NCBI GenBank assembly: GCA_963976815.1
Contig: CAXBLU010000014.1
Span: forward strand, 1 to 64,000
Reading direction: 5' to 3'
Length of the DNA: 64,000 nucleotides
Origin: JAHRVQ01 sp963976815
GTDB lineage: Bacteria; Pseudomonadota; Gammaproteobacteria; Pseudomonadales; Azotimanducaceae
The number at the start of each line of letters is the position of its first letter. The first letter of the stretch is position 1. The notes under the pieces were generated by a model, which saw only the letters and a list, made by a program, of their open reading frames with translations, did not search any database and was not told the DNA's origin. The translations under genes and the position numbers were made by a program. Positions 32,391 through 42,068 of this stretch are shown piece after piece.

Positions 32391-33425
32391 TTAGTTACTG
32401 ACTGTAGGTCCGTGACGTGTCGTGCCTCTAATATCCAACCCCGCCGCTGTATAGATGCCATCTAGTACTGCCATGTTTGCTATTCCATCCCTGCCAGGGG
32501 TGGTTACTGGCTTGCCCTGTAGCAGAAGGTCAGCGACTGCTTGTAACTGGTATACATAGGTCGTTGTGGTTGAGAACTTTTGTTTTGTGGTGGTGCCGTC
32601 AACGGTGACTTTGAGTGAGTTACCGAACTGTGGCAGAAACGGGTTTTTTGCCTCTAACACACCTTTAGTGCCGCGAATTGTCACTAGTGACTCCACTGAA
32701 TCATGAACGATGGAGCAGGATAACAAGCCTGTAATGTCGTTTGAAAACCTCAGTTTGATATCCATTGAGCCGTCTATATTTTCTGCCACGATTTTTGCAC
32801 TTGCAGAATCAATAGTGGGAGATTCCGCGAATATAGTGCGTAACAAATTGATGCCATAAGCCCCCAAATCCATCACCGCACCTCCGGCGCAATCGAACGA
32901 TAGGCGGATGTCATCGGGTTCAAGTAACGACTTTGGCACCTTAAGGTTGATTTGAAATGTTTCGATGGTGCCGATTTTCCCACTGCTCAGGTGGTCGAGG
33001 ATCGCGACCATCATCGGGTGGTAGCGATAGTGAAAAGCTTCAATGAGATGCAGAGAATGGGCCTGTGCAATCTTCACCATACGGCTGGCTTCCTCCGCAT
33101 TGGCTGCGAGGGGCTTTTCTACCAACACATGTTTGCCTGCATTGAGGGCCCTGGTCGCCCACTTCTCATGCAGGTGATTCGGTAGTGGGATATACACAAT
33201 ATCGATATCTGGATCGTCTAAAAGCGCATCGTAACTTCCGTAGGACCGATCGATTTTATTGTCTGCTGCATATTGCTTAGCGTCGTTTGGATTGCGTGAG
33301 CCGATCGCTAAAACCTGTACCGCCGGTATTTCCCTTGCCGCCTCAATGATTGCTACCTGATTGATTTTGGCGCATCCAAGGATGCCGAAATTAACAGAGT
33401 CATTCACATCAAACCTTTTATGCAT
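32391..33425 (-). CDS. Gfo/Idh/MocA-family oxidoreductase
   Basis: 344 aa. N-terminal Rossmann fold (NFGILGCAKINQVAIIEAA; a variant of GxGxxG) and the family EKPLA motif (HVLVEKPLAANAEEA), whose lysine is catalytic. The C-terminal alpha/beta substrate domain includes GGAVMDLGAYGINLL. It would oxidise or reduce a sugar or cyclic substrate with NAD(P). It is divergent from the dioxygenase gene at 33573. Confidence 0.92.
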   Translation of the reverse strand: MHKRFDVNDSVNFGILGCAKINQVAIIEAAREIPAVQVLAIGSRNPNDAKQYAADNKIDRSYGSYDALLDDPDIDIVYIPLPNHLHEKWATRALNAGKHVLVEKPLAANAEEASRMVKIAQAHSLHLIEAFHYRYHPMMVAILDHLSSGKIGTIETFQINLKVPKSLLEPDDIRLSFDCAGGAVMDLGAYGINLLRTIFAESPTIDSASAKIVAENIDGSMDIKLRFSNDITGLLSCSIVHDSVESLVTIRGTKGVLEAKNPFLPQFGNSLKVTVDGTTTKQKFSTTTTYVYQLQAVADLLLQGKPVTTPGRDGIANMAVLDGIYTAAGLDIRGTTRHGPTVSN

Positions 33426-33572
33426 GAGCTGATAGTGGGGTGATTAAACGCCTAAATTGGAAAGATTGCAATTATTACACTAATTAGATAATCTCAGCTT
33501 TATCTTCGTAAATTCACATAACTTAGTAGCAACAAGCAGGCTAATTAGCACCGAAAGAGAGGGGTGAAAAAA

Positions 33573-34613
33573 ATGACCAATCACAAGGATAATTCCCATA
33601 GTCAGGCGGATATCGAACCTGTTGAGCCAGGCATCATCGAACCGGTTTATTTTCACGCCGAGCGTTTTCCGGTTGGTTCCCAGGCAAGTGTCGACTATCT
33701 GGAGGAGCATGGTTACGTTGTGGTTGCCAATGCATTAGATCAGTCCGAGTGTGACAAGGCGTTAGATCTCACCTGGGACTATTTGGAAAAGCTCGAGACA
33801 GGTGTTGATCGTCACGACTGGAAAACCTGGGGCGATGATCGGTGGCCTACCGTGGTTCATGGCGGAATTTTGCCTGGGCATGGTATCGGTCATAGTGAAG
33901 CGCAATGGTTTATTCGCGGTGTGCCTAATGTGAAGAAAGCATTTGCTGCAGTCTGGGATACCGATGAACTGCTTGTGAGTTTTGACGGCATGGCGCTCTG
34001 GCGACCCTGGAGTTTGAACGAAGCCTGGAAAACCAATCGAGGTGGTTCGTGGTTACACATCGACCAACATCCGATTTCTCGGCCCGGTCGACAGTGTATA
34101 CAGGGGCTCGTGAACCTGTTGCCAACATCAGAGGAGACCGGAGGCAATGTTCTGATACCTGGTTCCCACAAAAGCTTCGAAAAAATTCCTGAGGTTTATC
34201 CAGAAAGACTAGGGCGACTGCCGATAGATCTGGATCACTTCAGGTTTCCTGCTGATGATCCATTGTTGGCGGGTACGCAGCCCATTGTTTGCCATTTAGA
34301 GGCTGGCGATTTACTGCTCTGGGACTCTCGAGTCATTCATTGTAGTACAGCCGGGACCGGAGCTACTTCGGCGGAAGCGAAACTAACGCGAGCGATTTCT
34401 CTGGTTTGCATGATGCCTAAGCATCTTACACCTCCCGAGGTGATTGAAGCGCGCAAAGATGCGGTTGAGAACGTTATCTCGACCACAAACTGGACCGATC
34501 AATTGGTTAATGCGGATCATTTTCAACCCATTTTGGATGAGCCAAATCCCGAGCGCTTTAAGAGGCCAGAGCCCCCCGTGTTGACTGAGGCTCAAAAGCA
34601 ACTTGTTGGGTAA
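33573..34613 (+). CDS. Phytanoyl-CoA dioxygenase (PhyH)-like oxygenase
   Basis: About 346 aa. Fe(II)/2-oxoglutarate fold with the iron ligands in SWLHIDQHP (HxD) and DSRVIHCST (distal H). The start ATG 33573 follows GAGAGGGG by a good distance; GTG 33564 overlaps that site. Family members hydroxylate acyl-CoAs or small metabolites. It is followed by the receptor gene after 99 bases. Confidence 0.9.
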   Translation: MTNHKDNSHSQADIEPVEPGIIEPVYFHAERFPVGSQASVDYLEEHGYVVVANALDQSECDKALDLTWDYLEKLETGVDRHDWKTWGDDRWPTVVHGGILPGHGIGHSEAQWFIRGVPNVKKAFAAVWDTDELLVSFDGMALWRPWSLNEAWKTNRGGSWLHIDQHPISRPGRQCIQGLVNLLPTSEETGGNVLIPGSHKSFEKIPEVYPERLGRLPIDLDHFRFPADDPLLAGTQPIVCHLEAGDLLLWDSRVIHCSTAGTGATSAEAKLTRAISLVCMMPKHLTPPEVIEARKDAVENVISTTNWTDQLVNADHFQPILDEPNPERFKRPEPPVLTEAQKQLVG

Positions 34614-34712
34614 TGAGCAGAGACCCAATTCAATTCGGCCGTGACGCTACCAAATTAAATCGTCATTTATATTAATTCTATGGGAATAAAATCAAAAAAG
34701 AGGGAAGTCTGT

Positions 34713-36929
34713 ATGAGCTATTTAGCTAAGATTAGGAAGGTAATCTACGGGACTCAACACCATTACTTTTTTAGTGTCATCGCAACTAGTCTGTCTATTG
34801 GTTGGGTGGTTCCAGCGATGGGAGCGGATAAGCAAGATTCAACAAATGAAAGATATATAGAAGAAGTTGTCGTTACGGCTCAGAAACGCGAACAGTCGGT
34901 TCAAGATGTGGCGGCTTCATTGACCGCCGTTTCAGCGGACGAACTTGAGGCGAAAGGTATAAAAGATCTGACGGATCTTCAGTTCGCGGTTCCAGGAATG
35001 CATTTTGGCGGAAGTCTCGGTGATCAGGATATTTCAATTCGGGGGATTGGCGCTTACAACCGACAGCCTGGTGTTGCTGTGAGTATCGATGGGGTATATC
35101 AAGCCAGGACGACGACGGCGCAGCTTTACCAATTGGATCTTGCGCGGATTGAAGTGCTGCGAGGTCCCCAGGGTACACTCTATGGTAAAAACTCTAATGG
35201 CGGGGCGGTTAACTTTGTAACCGCTGACCCGACCAGAGAAGCCGAGGGTAAGCTTGGCTTCGGCTACTCTGATTACAATGAGTATGCTCTGGAGGCCTTT
35301 TATAGTGGTCCGATTAGCGATCGAGTGTCGTTTCGAGTTGCACTAGATCATACCGATCGAGGTGATGGTTGGATTAAGAATAACGTTCCCGGCCAAGAGG
35401 ACTTAATGCAGGGGCGAATGACTAACCTGCGGCTTAAGTTGCAAGCAGATATGACTGATAATCTTTCTGTCGGATTGATGTATGCCAAGGGAGCTCTAGA
35501 CGGACCGTTGGAACAGTATGTCCTCTACACTGACAATCGAGCACTTGCGACGGGTGTTCCCCAGATCTTAACGGCGAATGTCACCACTAAACCACTTGAA
35601 ACATTTTCCGATACCGAGACTGACACGGATCGTGAATATGATTTGTTTAGTGTGACCGTAAATTGGGACGGGGAATGGGCATCTTTAAAGTCAATCACGG
35701 CTTATCAGGAATTCGACGATAGTTTTGTCACAGACCGTGACGCCTCGGACCTGCCAATATTTGATGTGGATGATGATACGAAAAGTGAAACCTTCAGCCA
35801 GGAATTTAACCTGGTTGGCGGCAGTGACACGATAAATTGGGTCGCCGGCGTCTACTATATGAAAGACGAGGGTGGACGAAGAAATATCTTCAATAATGCG
35901 TTGCCCGTTCAGGGCCTTCCTCTACCGAGTACTTTCGATTTTAACCAGACAAAGTACGAGACAACCTCAGTTGCCACATTTTTTGATCTAACCTGGGGGT
36001 TCTCAGATCGTGCCCGGGTCAGTGTAGGTCTTCGTCATACTAAAGACGAAATATCAGAAGCGCACAACATCGATTTCTCTGTCCTGACGCCTACGCCAGT
36101 TCTTGCGTTGCAAATTTGCGATCAGGCAATTGATGAAGAATGGGATGCAACAACAGTCCGCGTCGTTGGCCAATACGATTTGAGTGAAAGCTCTAATCTG
36201 TATCTGTCCTATTCCGAAGGTTACAAGGCGGGAGGCGTTGCTCAATATGAATGTACACCGGCTTACAACCCCGAGGAAGTGAATGCCTACGAATTGGGAT
36301 ACAAGGGTACGCTAGGTGATGGTCGAACCAGTTTGAATGCCGCGTTTTTTGCCTATGACTATCAGGACTTTCAAATCAGTCAGGTGCAGGGAATTGGTAG
36401 CGTGACACGTAATGCAGGGGATGCAGAAGTTAAGGGCGCTGAATTCGAGCTGTCGACAGTATTCAACGAGAACTGGTCAGCATCTATGGGCGTGACTTTC
36501 TTAAAAGCGACTTATGGGACATTTTCTAACGTTGATGCCTTTGCGCTTGCGTTAGGTAATCAAGATGCGACAGGCAATCCATTAAGCAAATCTCCTAAGA
36601 GAAGCGTCAATGCGGGTGTTGTTTACAATACTGCCGCACCCTGGGGCGGTAATCTGAATCTTAGGCTCGATGCTGCTTATCGTTCAAGAACCTATTTCCG
36701 CGAATTTGAGGTTAAAGATGATTCGCAGCCTGCATATACCGTAGTGAATATTAATGCGGGCTGGCAAAGTGAGAATGGTGATTGGGAGGCTAGACTGTTT
36801 GCCAAGAATGCGACCGATGAGGAATATATTACCAACATTCTTGCAGCAGCGTCTGTGGGCGGTCGTTATGCTACTTGGGGCGCGCCGCGAATTATTGGCT
36901 TTCAGTTAACCCGTCGGTTTGGAGGTTGA
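34713..36929 (+). CDS. TonB-dependent receptor
   Basis: 738 aa. Signal peptide, TonB box IEEVVVTAQKREQSVQDV, plug with GTLYGKNSNGGAVNFVT and a 22-strand barrel ending IGFQLTRRFGG. It belongs to the large sphingomonad/gammaproteobacterial receptor type. ATG 34713 has a GAGGG ribosome site; 34680 is an alternative start. It is followed after 2 bases by a lipoprotein esterase, suggesting uptake of an ester-linked compound. Confidence 0.93.
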   Translation: MSYLAKIRKVIYGTQHHYFFSVIATSLSIGWVVPAMGADKQDSTNERYIEEVVVTAQKREQSVQDVAASLTAVSADELEAKGIKDLTDLQFAVPGMHFGGSLGDQDISIRGIGAYNRQPGVAVSIDGVYQARTTTAQLYQLDLARIEVLRGPQGTLYGKNSNGGAVNFVTADPTREAEGKLGFGYSDYNEYALEAFYSGPISDRVSFRVALDHTDRGDGWIKNNVPGQEDLMQGRMTNLRLKLQADMTDNLSVGLMYAKGALDGPLEQYVLYTDNRALATGVPQILTANVTTKPLETFSDTETDTDREYDLFSVTVNWDGEWASLKSITAYQEFDDSFVTDRDASDLPIFDVDDDTKSETFSQEFNLVGGSDTINWVAGVYYMKDEGGRRNIFNNALPVQGLPLPSTFDFNQTKYETTSVATFFDLTWGFSDRARVSVGLRHTKDEISEAHNIDFSVLTPTPVLALQICDQAIDEEWDATTVRVVGQYDLSESSNLYLSYSEGYKAGGVAQYECTPAYNPEEVNAYELGYKGTLGDGRTSLNAAFFAYDYQDFQISQVQGIGSVTRNAGDAEVKGAEFELSTVFNENWSASMGVTFLKATYGTFSNVDAFALALGNQDATGNPLSKSPKRSVNAGVVYNTAAPWGGNLNLRLDAAYRSRTYFREFEVKDDSQPAYTVVNINAGWQSENGDWEARLFAKNATDEEYITNILAAASVGGRYATWGAPRIIGFQLTRRFGG

Positions 36930-36931
36930 TT

Positions 36932-38566
36932 GTGACCCCGGTCAGACAAGTAAGCATATCGGTAATCTCTCTGCTGATGACTTTTCTGTTGGCGTCCTGC
37001 GACTCGACAAGTCCATCAAGCGCTAATTTGATCGTTAGCACGAGTGGGGGGCTGGTTCAGGGTACTGCGGTGCCTGCAAAAGAGGGAGTGGTTGTATATA
37101 AAGGTATCCCTTACGTTGCGCCGCCCGTCGGTAACAATCGATGGCGAGCGCCTCAGCCCGTTGAGCCCTGGGCTGGTGTAAGAGATGCCACGGCATACGC
37201 CCCTGATTGTTATCAAACTAACTCGGTTGAAAATATTCAGGGTTCCGGTCGACCGGAGGCTGAGGACTGCCTTTATCTCAATGTCTGGACGTCTCCGGAG
37301 CAAAACACCAAGAAGCCGGTGATGGTATGGATTCATGGCGGCGGTTTCATTATTGGGAGCGGCAGTGAGCCGCGAACCGATGGGGCTAATTTTGCTGCAT
37401 CCGGGGTTGTGCTTGTCACAATCAATTACAGACTAGGCCCGTTTGGCTTCCTAGCGCATCCCGCACTAACCCGCGAGTCCGAGTACGGTTCAAGTGGCAA
37501 CTATGGCTTGCTAGATCAGATAGCAGCTCTGCAATGGGTGAAAGAGAATATTGCTTCATTTGGTGGAGATCCATCGAACATTACGATTTTTGGCGAATCG
37601 GCAGGCGCAATGAGCGTGTGTTATTTAAATGCGACACCGCTAGCCAATGGCCTCTTTCACAAAACCATAGCCCAGTCGGGTGGCTGTTTTGCTCCTCATC
37701 CAACGTTGACCAGTAACAAAAATGTTTTGTCCTACGATGCGCCAATTGTTGATCAGGTGATCGGCTCAGGATATGAAATCGGGATGGAAATTGCCGAAAC
37801 GTTGGGTGTTTTGGGTGACGGCGCCGCGGCGCTTGAAGACCTGAGAGAAATAGATGCTGGAGAGTTGGTTCGCACGCTAAAAAAGGAGAAAAAAACCATT
37901 TATTGGCGTTCTGTTTTTGTCGATGATTATGTCTTCCCAGAGCAAATGCAGAGCTTTATGACATCAGCGCAGTCCGAAAAACGTGACGTACTGATCGGGT
38001 TTAATTCAGAGGAAGGTGCAAACCTCTGGGCTTCGCAAACTGAACTGGATCACGAATCATGGCTTAGCTATGTCGCTGAGAAACGGCCGGAACTTACCGA
38101 ACAGTTCTTAGCTGCCTACGGGCGTGATGCCGGACAATCAACTCGATTTGCGATTCAAAATTTACACGCCGATCATATGTTTGGTTGGGATATGCGTACC
38201 TGGGCTAGATTAACGGAAGCCAATGGTGCGAACGCCTTCGTTTATGTGTTTGAACATCCTGCACCGTTACCCCAGGTCGGTCGTTCTCTCGGTTCACCCC
38301 ACGGTAGTGATGTGAATTTTGTATTCGGCAATCCTGACCCTGAACTTTGGGAGGAGATTGACTACAGAGTTTCAAAAACTCTGATGTCCTATTGGGTGAA
38401 TTTTGCAAAGACCGGTGATCCAAACGGCGCTGGCCTACCGGTCTGGCCATCATACAAAAGTAGTGATGAGGCTTTTTTGGAAATTAATAATACACCCCGA
38501 GTTTTACATCACTATCAGAAGGCCAAGTTCGACGCCTATGATGCTCTATTTTCTCTATCCCCCTGA
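36932..38566 (+). CDS. Type-B carboxylesterase lipoprotein
   Basis: 544 aa, GTG start with GGAGG before it, 2 bases after the receptor stop. A lipobox LLASC gives a lipoprotein anchor. Carboxylesterase motifs are EDCLYLNVW, IHGGGFIIG (oxyanion hole) and the nucleophile FGESAGAMSV; a histidine in GSPHGSDVNF follows. It would cleave an ester at the cell envelope, probably for the ligand of the cotranscribed receptor. Confidence 0.93.
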   Translation: MTPVRQVSISVISLLMTFLLASCDSTSPSSANLIVSTSGGLVQGTAVPAKEGVVVYKGIPYVAPPVGNNRWRAPQPVEPWAGVRDATAYAPDCYQTNSVENIQGSGRPEAEDCLYLNVWTSPEQNTKKPVMVWIHGGGFIIGSGSEPRTDGANFAASGVVLVTINYRLGPFGFLAHPALTRESEYGSSGNYGLLDQIAALQWVKENIASFGGDPSNITIFGESAGAMSVCYLNATPLANGLFHKTIAQSGGCFAPHPTLTSNKNVLSYDAPIVDQVIGSGYEIGMEIAETLGVLGDGAAALEDLREIDAGELVRTLKKEKKTIYWRSVFVDDYVFPEQMQSFMTSAQSEKRDVLIGFNSEEGANLWASQTELDHESWLSYVAEKRPELTEQFLAAYGRDAGQSTRFAIQNLHADHMFGWDMRTWARLTEANGANAFVYVFEHPAPLPQVGRSLGSPHGSDVNFVFGNPDPELWEEIDYRVSKTLMSYWVNFAKTGDPNGAGLPVWPSYKSSDEAFLEINNTPRVLHHYQKAKFDAYDALFSLSP

Positions 38567-38687
38567 GAAAATTTTGGTTGGGTTGCCTGGCGTATACCTG
38601 CTAGAAGATCCAACCAGTTTTTTAACCTGTCTGCTTAATAGGCGTATTTTGATTTTTGCTTGATGCTCCTCGAAAGGAGTAGAATCT

Positions 38688-38885
38688 TGGCAGATCCATC
38701 CTGACTTTCAGGGCCAAGGCATCGGTACTCGTGTTGTGAAAAAGGAAATCGCCCAGGCGCAGAATCAGGGCAAGCCTATTCGTCTTAGAGTGCTATTTCA
38801 AAATCGAGCCGTTGAACTATATAAGTGGGTTGGATTCAAACAGATAGATCAAAATGAACATCAGTTCATCATGGAGTGCAACTAG
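38688..38885 (+). pseudogene. GNAT acetyltransferase, C-terminal remnant
   Basis: Frame reads WQIHPDFQGQGIGTRVV and later RVLFQNRAVELYKWVGF, stop at 38883. QGQGIGT is the acetyl-CoA loop and LYKWVGF the terminal motif. The N-terminal half is missing and no start codon suits. It is the main content of the 364-base gap between the esterase and the next gene. Confidence 0.75.
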
Positions 38886-38930
38886 CGGTTTAGCTCCCAG
38901 CCCTCAATACTTTCCTACAGGGAATCATCA

Positions 38931-39311
38931 GTGTCACTAGAGACCAACAAAAATAACGTCACGTCATTCTACGATATGATGTTTAACCAATGTCGGCCCA
39001 GAGCTGCAATTGCTCGGTACGTCGGCGCCGAATATATCCAACATAATCCGGAGGTAGGTAACGGTAAAGAAGCGTTTATCGAATACTTTGAGCGGATGAG
39101 TAAAGAATACCCGGGTAAAAAAGTTGAATTTAAGCGCGTCTTCGCAGAAGACAATCATGTGGTATTACATTGCCATCAATCCTGGCCAAACGACAATAGT
39201 TATGCGGGTATCGATATATTTCGTCTCGATGACGAGGGAAAAATAGTGGAGCATTGGGACGTGCTCCAGGTTGTGCCAAACGAATCCAAAAACTCAAATA
39301 CAATGTTCTGA
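38931..39311 (+). CDS. SnoaL-like (NTF2-fold) protein
   Basis: 126 aa, GTG start. YVGAEYIQHNPEVGNGKEAF and DIFRLDDEGKIVEHWDVLQ are typical of the SnoaL-like polyketide-cyclase family, which has many uncharacterised stress proteins. It is first in the co-directional small-gene run. Confidence 0.9.
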   Translation: MSLETNKNNVTSFYDMMFNQCRPRAAIARYVGAEYIQHNPEVGNGKEAFIEYFERMSKEYPGKKVEFKRVFAEDNHVVLHCHQSWPNDNSYAGIDIFRLDDEGKIVEHWDVLQVVPNESKNSNTMF

Positions 39312-39320
39312 GGAGACCAG

Positions 39321-39758
39321 ATGACAGACACGACAATCGACAACATTAGCGCAGTACTGATTGAACAAAACCCTGATGCGATAATCCATTCTGATTTATC
39401 CGGGACGATACGGACCTGGAATGAAGCCGCCGTGCGTATTTTCGGTTTTTCCAAAGAACAGGCTTTAGGCGCAAATTTGGACATCATCATTCCCGAACCA
39501 TTTCGAAAAGCCCACTGGGATGGATTTGAACGGGCGGTTGCAGAGGGTAAAACCAAATATGTAGGACAATCGTTGCCGACCAAAGCGCTCAAAGACGGGG
39601 GTGAGACTTTTTATGTTGAGCTCAGTTTCTCAATTGTGGTTGATGCCGGTGGGGAAGCAATGGGGGTGCTTTCTACGGCGCGGGATATTACCGAACGATT
39701 TTTAAAGGAGCGGGAAAACCGCAAGCTGCTCAGTGAACTCCAGAAAGCGAGCAGTTAA
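39321..39758 (+). CDS. Single PAS-domain protein
   Basis: 145 aa. A PAS domain (NPDAIIHSDLSGTIRTWNEA, then FGFSKEQALGANLDIIIPE) with a PAC-like end STARDITERF. No output domain follows, so it must act by partner binding. It starts 9 bases after the SnoaL-like gene; the two are likely cotranscribed. Confidence 0.9.
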   Translation: MTDTTIDNISAVLIEQNPDAIIHSDLSGTIRTWNEAAVRIFGFSKEQALGANLDIIIPEPFRKAHWDGFERAVAEGKTKYVGQSLPTKALKDGGETFYVELSFSIVVDAGGEAMGVLSTARDITERFLKERENRKLLSELQKASS

Positions 39759-39787
39759 TCAGGCACTTAACACCAGGTAAGACTGTG

Positions 39788-40582
39788 ATGACTAAATTGC
39801 TTTTGCTCTTCTCTGTGTTGTTCTATCAATCTATCGCTTTTGGCCAGGACTGGTCTGCTGCCATTAAACAAACAACAGGGCTGGTTGAAGGTGCAAAGGT
39901 TATAGTCGTGGGTGAGATACATGGTACCCAGGAGATGCCTGAGTTTTTTAGAGATCTTGTGGTTGAAGTTTCTAAAGCACACCAGGTTTGCGTTGGATTG
40001 GAGCTGTCGAGTAATGCGGGTTCAGCGATGGATACTTATCTACAATCGAGTGGATCTGCCCAGGATATTGATAAATTCTTCCGTGACGCTTCGAATTGGT
40101 TGCGTGGCTATCAGGACGGACGAAACAGCAGTGCAATGCTTAAGCTCATCGATGCCTTACGGGAGAAAGAAGACATATGCGTCTATAGCTTTGATGTTCG
40201 GGGTACCGATGATAGAGAGCAGGCGATGACCGACTTTATCCTGGATAAAATTGCAGCCGAAGCTGATGCCGAAGCCAATAGAGTGCACCTGCTGCTCGCT
40301 GGAAACGTTCACGGACGATTAAGCGTGGGGGTACCCTGGGACAAAAAGTTCGAGTCGATGGCCTATCGCTTGAACCGCAAACATCAAGTTGCTTCGGTTG
40401 AACTGGTGCCATCCGGTGGGTCGGCCTGGATGTGTCAGGACCCAATTTGCAAACAATTTGAGCTAGGGGGAAGGCAGGGGGAAAAAGCGGTGGAAGTGAT
40501 TTCCGAGCATCCGGTCATGCTCAATGTTTTGATAGGCACTGTAACTGCAAGCTTTCCCGCAGCAAAGATTCACGGTTTTTAG
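39788..40582 (+). CDS. Exported ChaN/EreA-like protein
   Basis: 264 aa with a signal peptide ending IAFG. VGEIHGTQEMPEFF and LLLAGNVHGRLS are the conserved histidine motifs of the ChaN/EreA-like fold, found in haem-binding lipoproteins and esterases. No lipobox is evident. Function may be haem binding or hydrolysis; only the fold is supported. Confidence 0.75.
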   Translation: MTKLLLLFSVLFYQSIAFGQDWSAAIKQTTGLVEGAKVIVVGEIHGTQEMPEFFRDLVVEVSKAHQVCVGLELSSNAGSAMDTYLQSSGSAQDIDKFFRDASNWLRGYQDGRNSSAMLKLIDALREKEDICVYSFDVRGTDDREQAMTDFILDKIAAEADAEANRVHLLLAGNVHGRLSVGVPWDKKFESMAYRLNRKHQVASVELVPSGGSAWMCQDPICKQFELGGRQGEKAVEVISEHPVMLNVLIGTVTASFPAAKIHGF

Positions 40583-40610
40583 TTTTGACGATAGTCAGGT
40601 AGGTATTTAT

Positions 40611-41018
40611 ATGGATGTAGTCAGTGGTTCGTGTCTTTGTGGTGAGATCGAGTATGAGGTAAGGGGTGTTCTGGGTAAAATGGGACACTGTCACTGCGGT
40701 ATGTGTCAAAAAGCTCACGGTGCTGCTTATGCAACCTACATAAATGTTGCAGAAGAAGATTTTAAGTTTACGAAAGGTGAAACTCAGCTGACGGTATTCC
40801 AATCTTCAAATAACGTGGAAAGGACCTTTTGTAAAACATGTGGGTCGAACTTACAATTTCGACGACCAGGAAAGAGTCGATTTGGTATCACTGTAGGAAC
40901 TCTCGATGGCACAGTTTCTAGGACACCGGATCATGAGATTTGGACCTCTGCGATTCCAATTTGGGGATCCAGGGAAGGTATTCCGCTACGTCACGAAACG
41001 GAGCACAAGCAAGTTTGA
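40611..41018 (+). CDS. GFA-family zinc protein
   Basis: 135 aa. Zinc cysteines in GSCLCGEIEY, GHCHCGMCQKAHG and FCKTCGSNLQF. Second full-length GFA gene in the window. No enzymatic role can be assigned. Confidence 0.93.
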   Translation: MDVVSGSCLCGEIEYEVRGVLGKMGHCHCGMCQKAHGAAYATYINVAEEDFKFTKGETQLTVFQSSNNVERTFCKTCGSNLQFRRPGKSRFGITVGTLDGTVSRTPDHEIWTSAIPIWGSREGIPLRHETEHKQV

Positions 41019-41049
41019 TTGAGAGCCAACCTAAATTAGGAACACGGTT

Positions 41050-41460
41050 ATGGCACAGATTCTACTGATTGTTGGCGCATCGATCTTCGGTTTGCTTGGA
41101 GTTGCACACCTTTACTTCACATTTTTCACAACCAATTTTGAACCCCATGACGCCTCCGTAAAAACCGCAATGGAAGGGACGTCACCGGTGCTGACAAAAG
41201 AAACCACCATGTGGCGTGCCTGGGTTGGTTTTAATGCAAGCCATAGTCTGGGAACGATGCTGTTACCTGCTGTCTATCTTCCCCTTACCATCTTTCATTT
41301 TGATCTTGTGCAAAACTCTCTGTGGTTTGCATGGTTGCCGGTGTTCGTTGCAATCATGTTTTTGATATTGGCGAAACAGTATTGGTTTAGGGTTCCGCTG
41401 CTAGGTATTCTTGTTTCTCTGGTTTGTTTTACGGCAGCAGCCATTTTAATCAATATCTGA
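41050..41460 (+). CDS. Conserved membrane protein, unknown
   Basis: 136 aa, four hydrophobic helices. Motif WRAWVGFNASHSLGTML after the first loop. Function not known. It is followed after 10 bases by a VOC gene. Confidence 0.75.
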   Translation: MAQILLIVGASIFGLLGVAHLYFTFFTTNFEPHDASVKTAMEGTSPVLTKETTMWRAWVGFNASHSLGTMLLPAVYLPLTIFHFDLVQNSLWFAWLPVFVAIMFLILAKQYWFRVPLLGILVSLVCFTAAAILINI

Positions 41461-41470
41461 GGAGCGAGGA

Positions 41471-41833
41471 ATGAATCTTAAAGGGAAAGAAATTAAAGCT
41501 TTTGTTCCGGCTAAAGACTTCGAATTGTCGAAACGCTTCTACCAGGATCTAGGGTTTACGCTCGCATCTGATACAGCAGGGATAGCCTATTTCCATCACG
41601 GGGACTGTAGTTTCCTGTTGCAGGATTTTCACGAGCCAGTACACAGCAACAATTTTATGATGCATTTTCTTGTAGAGGATATTCATGCATGGCACGCCCA
41701 TGTAGTTGCCAGCGGGGTTGTTGAAAAGTATCGAGTTAAGATTTCGGCCGTCGAGGAACAACCCTGGGGCATGCTTGATTTTGTGCTTTTTGATCCGACC
41801 GGGGTTTTGTGGCGGTTTGGTCAGAATGTTTAA
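41471..41833 (+). CDS. VOC-family (glyoxalase-like) protein
   Basis: 120 aa, ATG with GAGGAGCGAGG before it. Two betaalphabetabetabeta units: AFVPAKDFELSKRFYQDLGF and FLVEDIHAWHAHV, ending DPTGVLWRFGQ. Could be a bleomycin-resistance-like binder or a dioxygenase. The second half has a conserved acid (FDPTG). Confidence 0.88.
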   Translation: MNLKGKEIKAFVPAKDFELSKRFYQDLGFTLASDTAGIAYFHHGDCSFLLQDFHEPVHSNNFMMHFLVEDIHAWHAHVVASGVVEKYRVKISAVEEQPWGMLDFVLFDPTGVLWRFGQNV

Positions 41834-41990
41834 CTGGCTTGACAAGCCAATTCCATTTCAGCAATATCCGCGGGCCATGAAAACTACACACGCCATTTTT
41901 GATTGTTTAAAACCGGTCGCTTCTAAACGAGCAGGTAAAACTGCGCGCGTGTAGGATCTGGTCATTTAGTTTTTGTAGAACGTATATTTA

Positions 41991-42030
41991 AACTCCAGCG
42001 GTCCTAGCGGCTTCTGGAGTTTTTTCGTTT
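41991..42030 (+). terminator. Rho-independent terminator
   Basis: AACTCCAG and CTGGAGTT pair over a 14-base loop and are followed by TTTTTCG. It separates the VOC gene from dapA. Confidence 0.8.
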
Positions 42031-42068
42031 TTAGATGCCGCGGTGACCGACTAAACAAGGATACTCTG

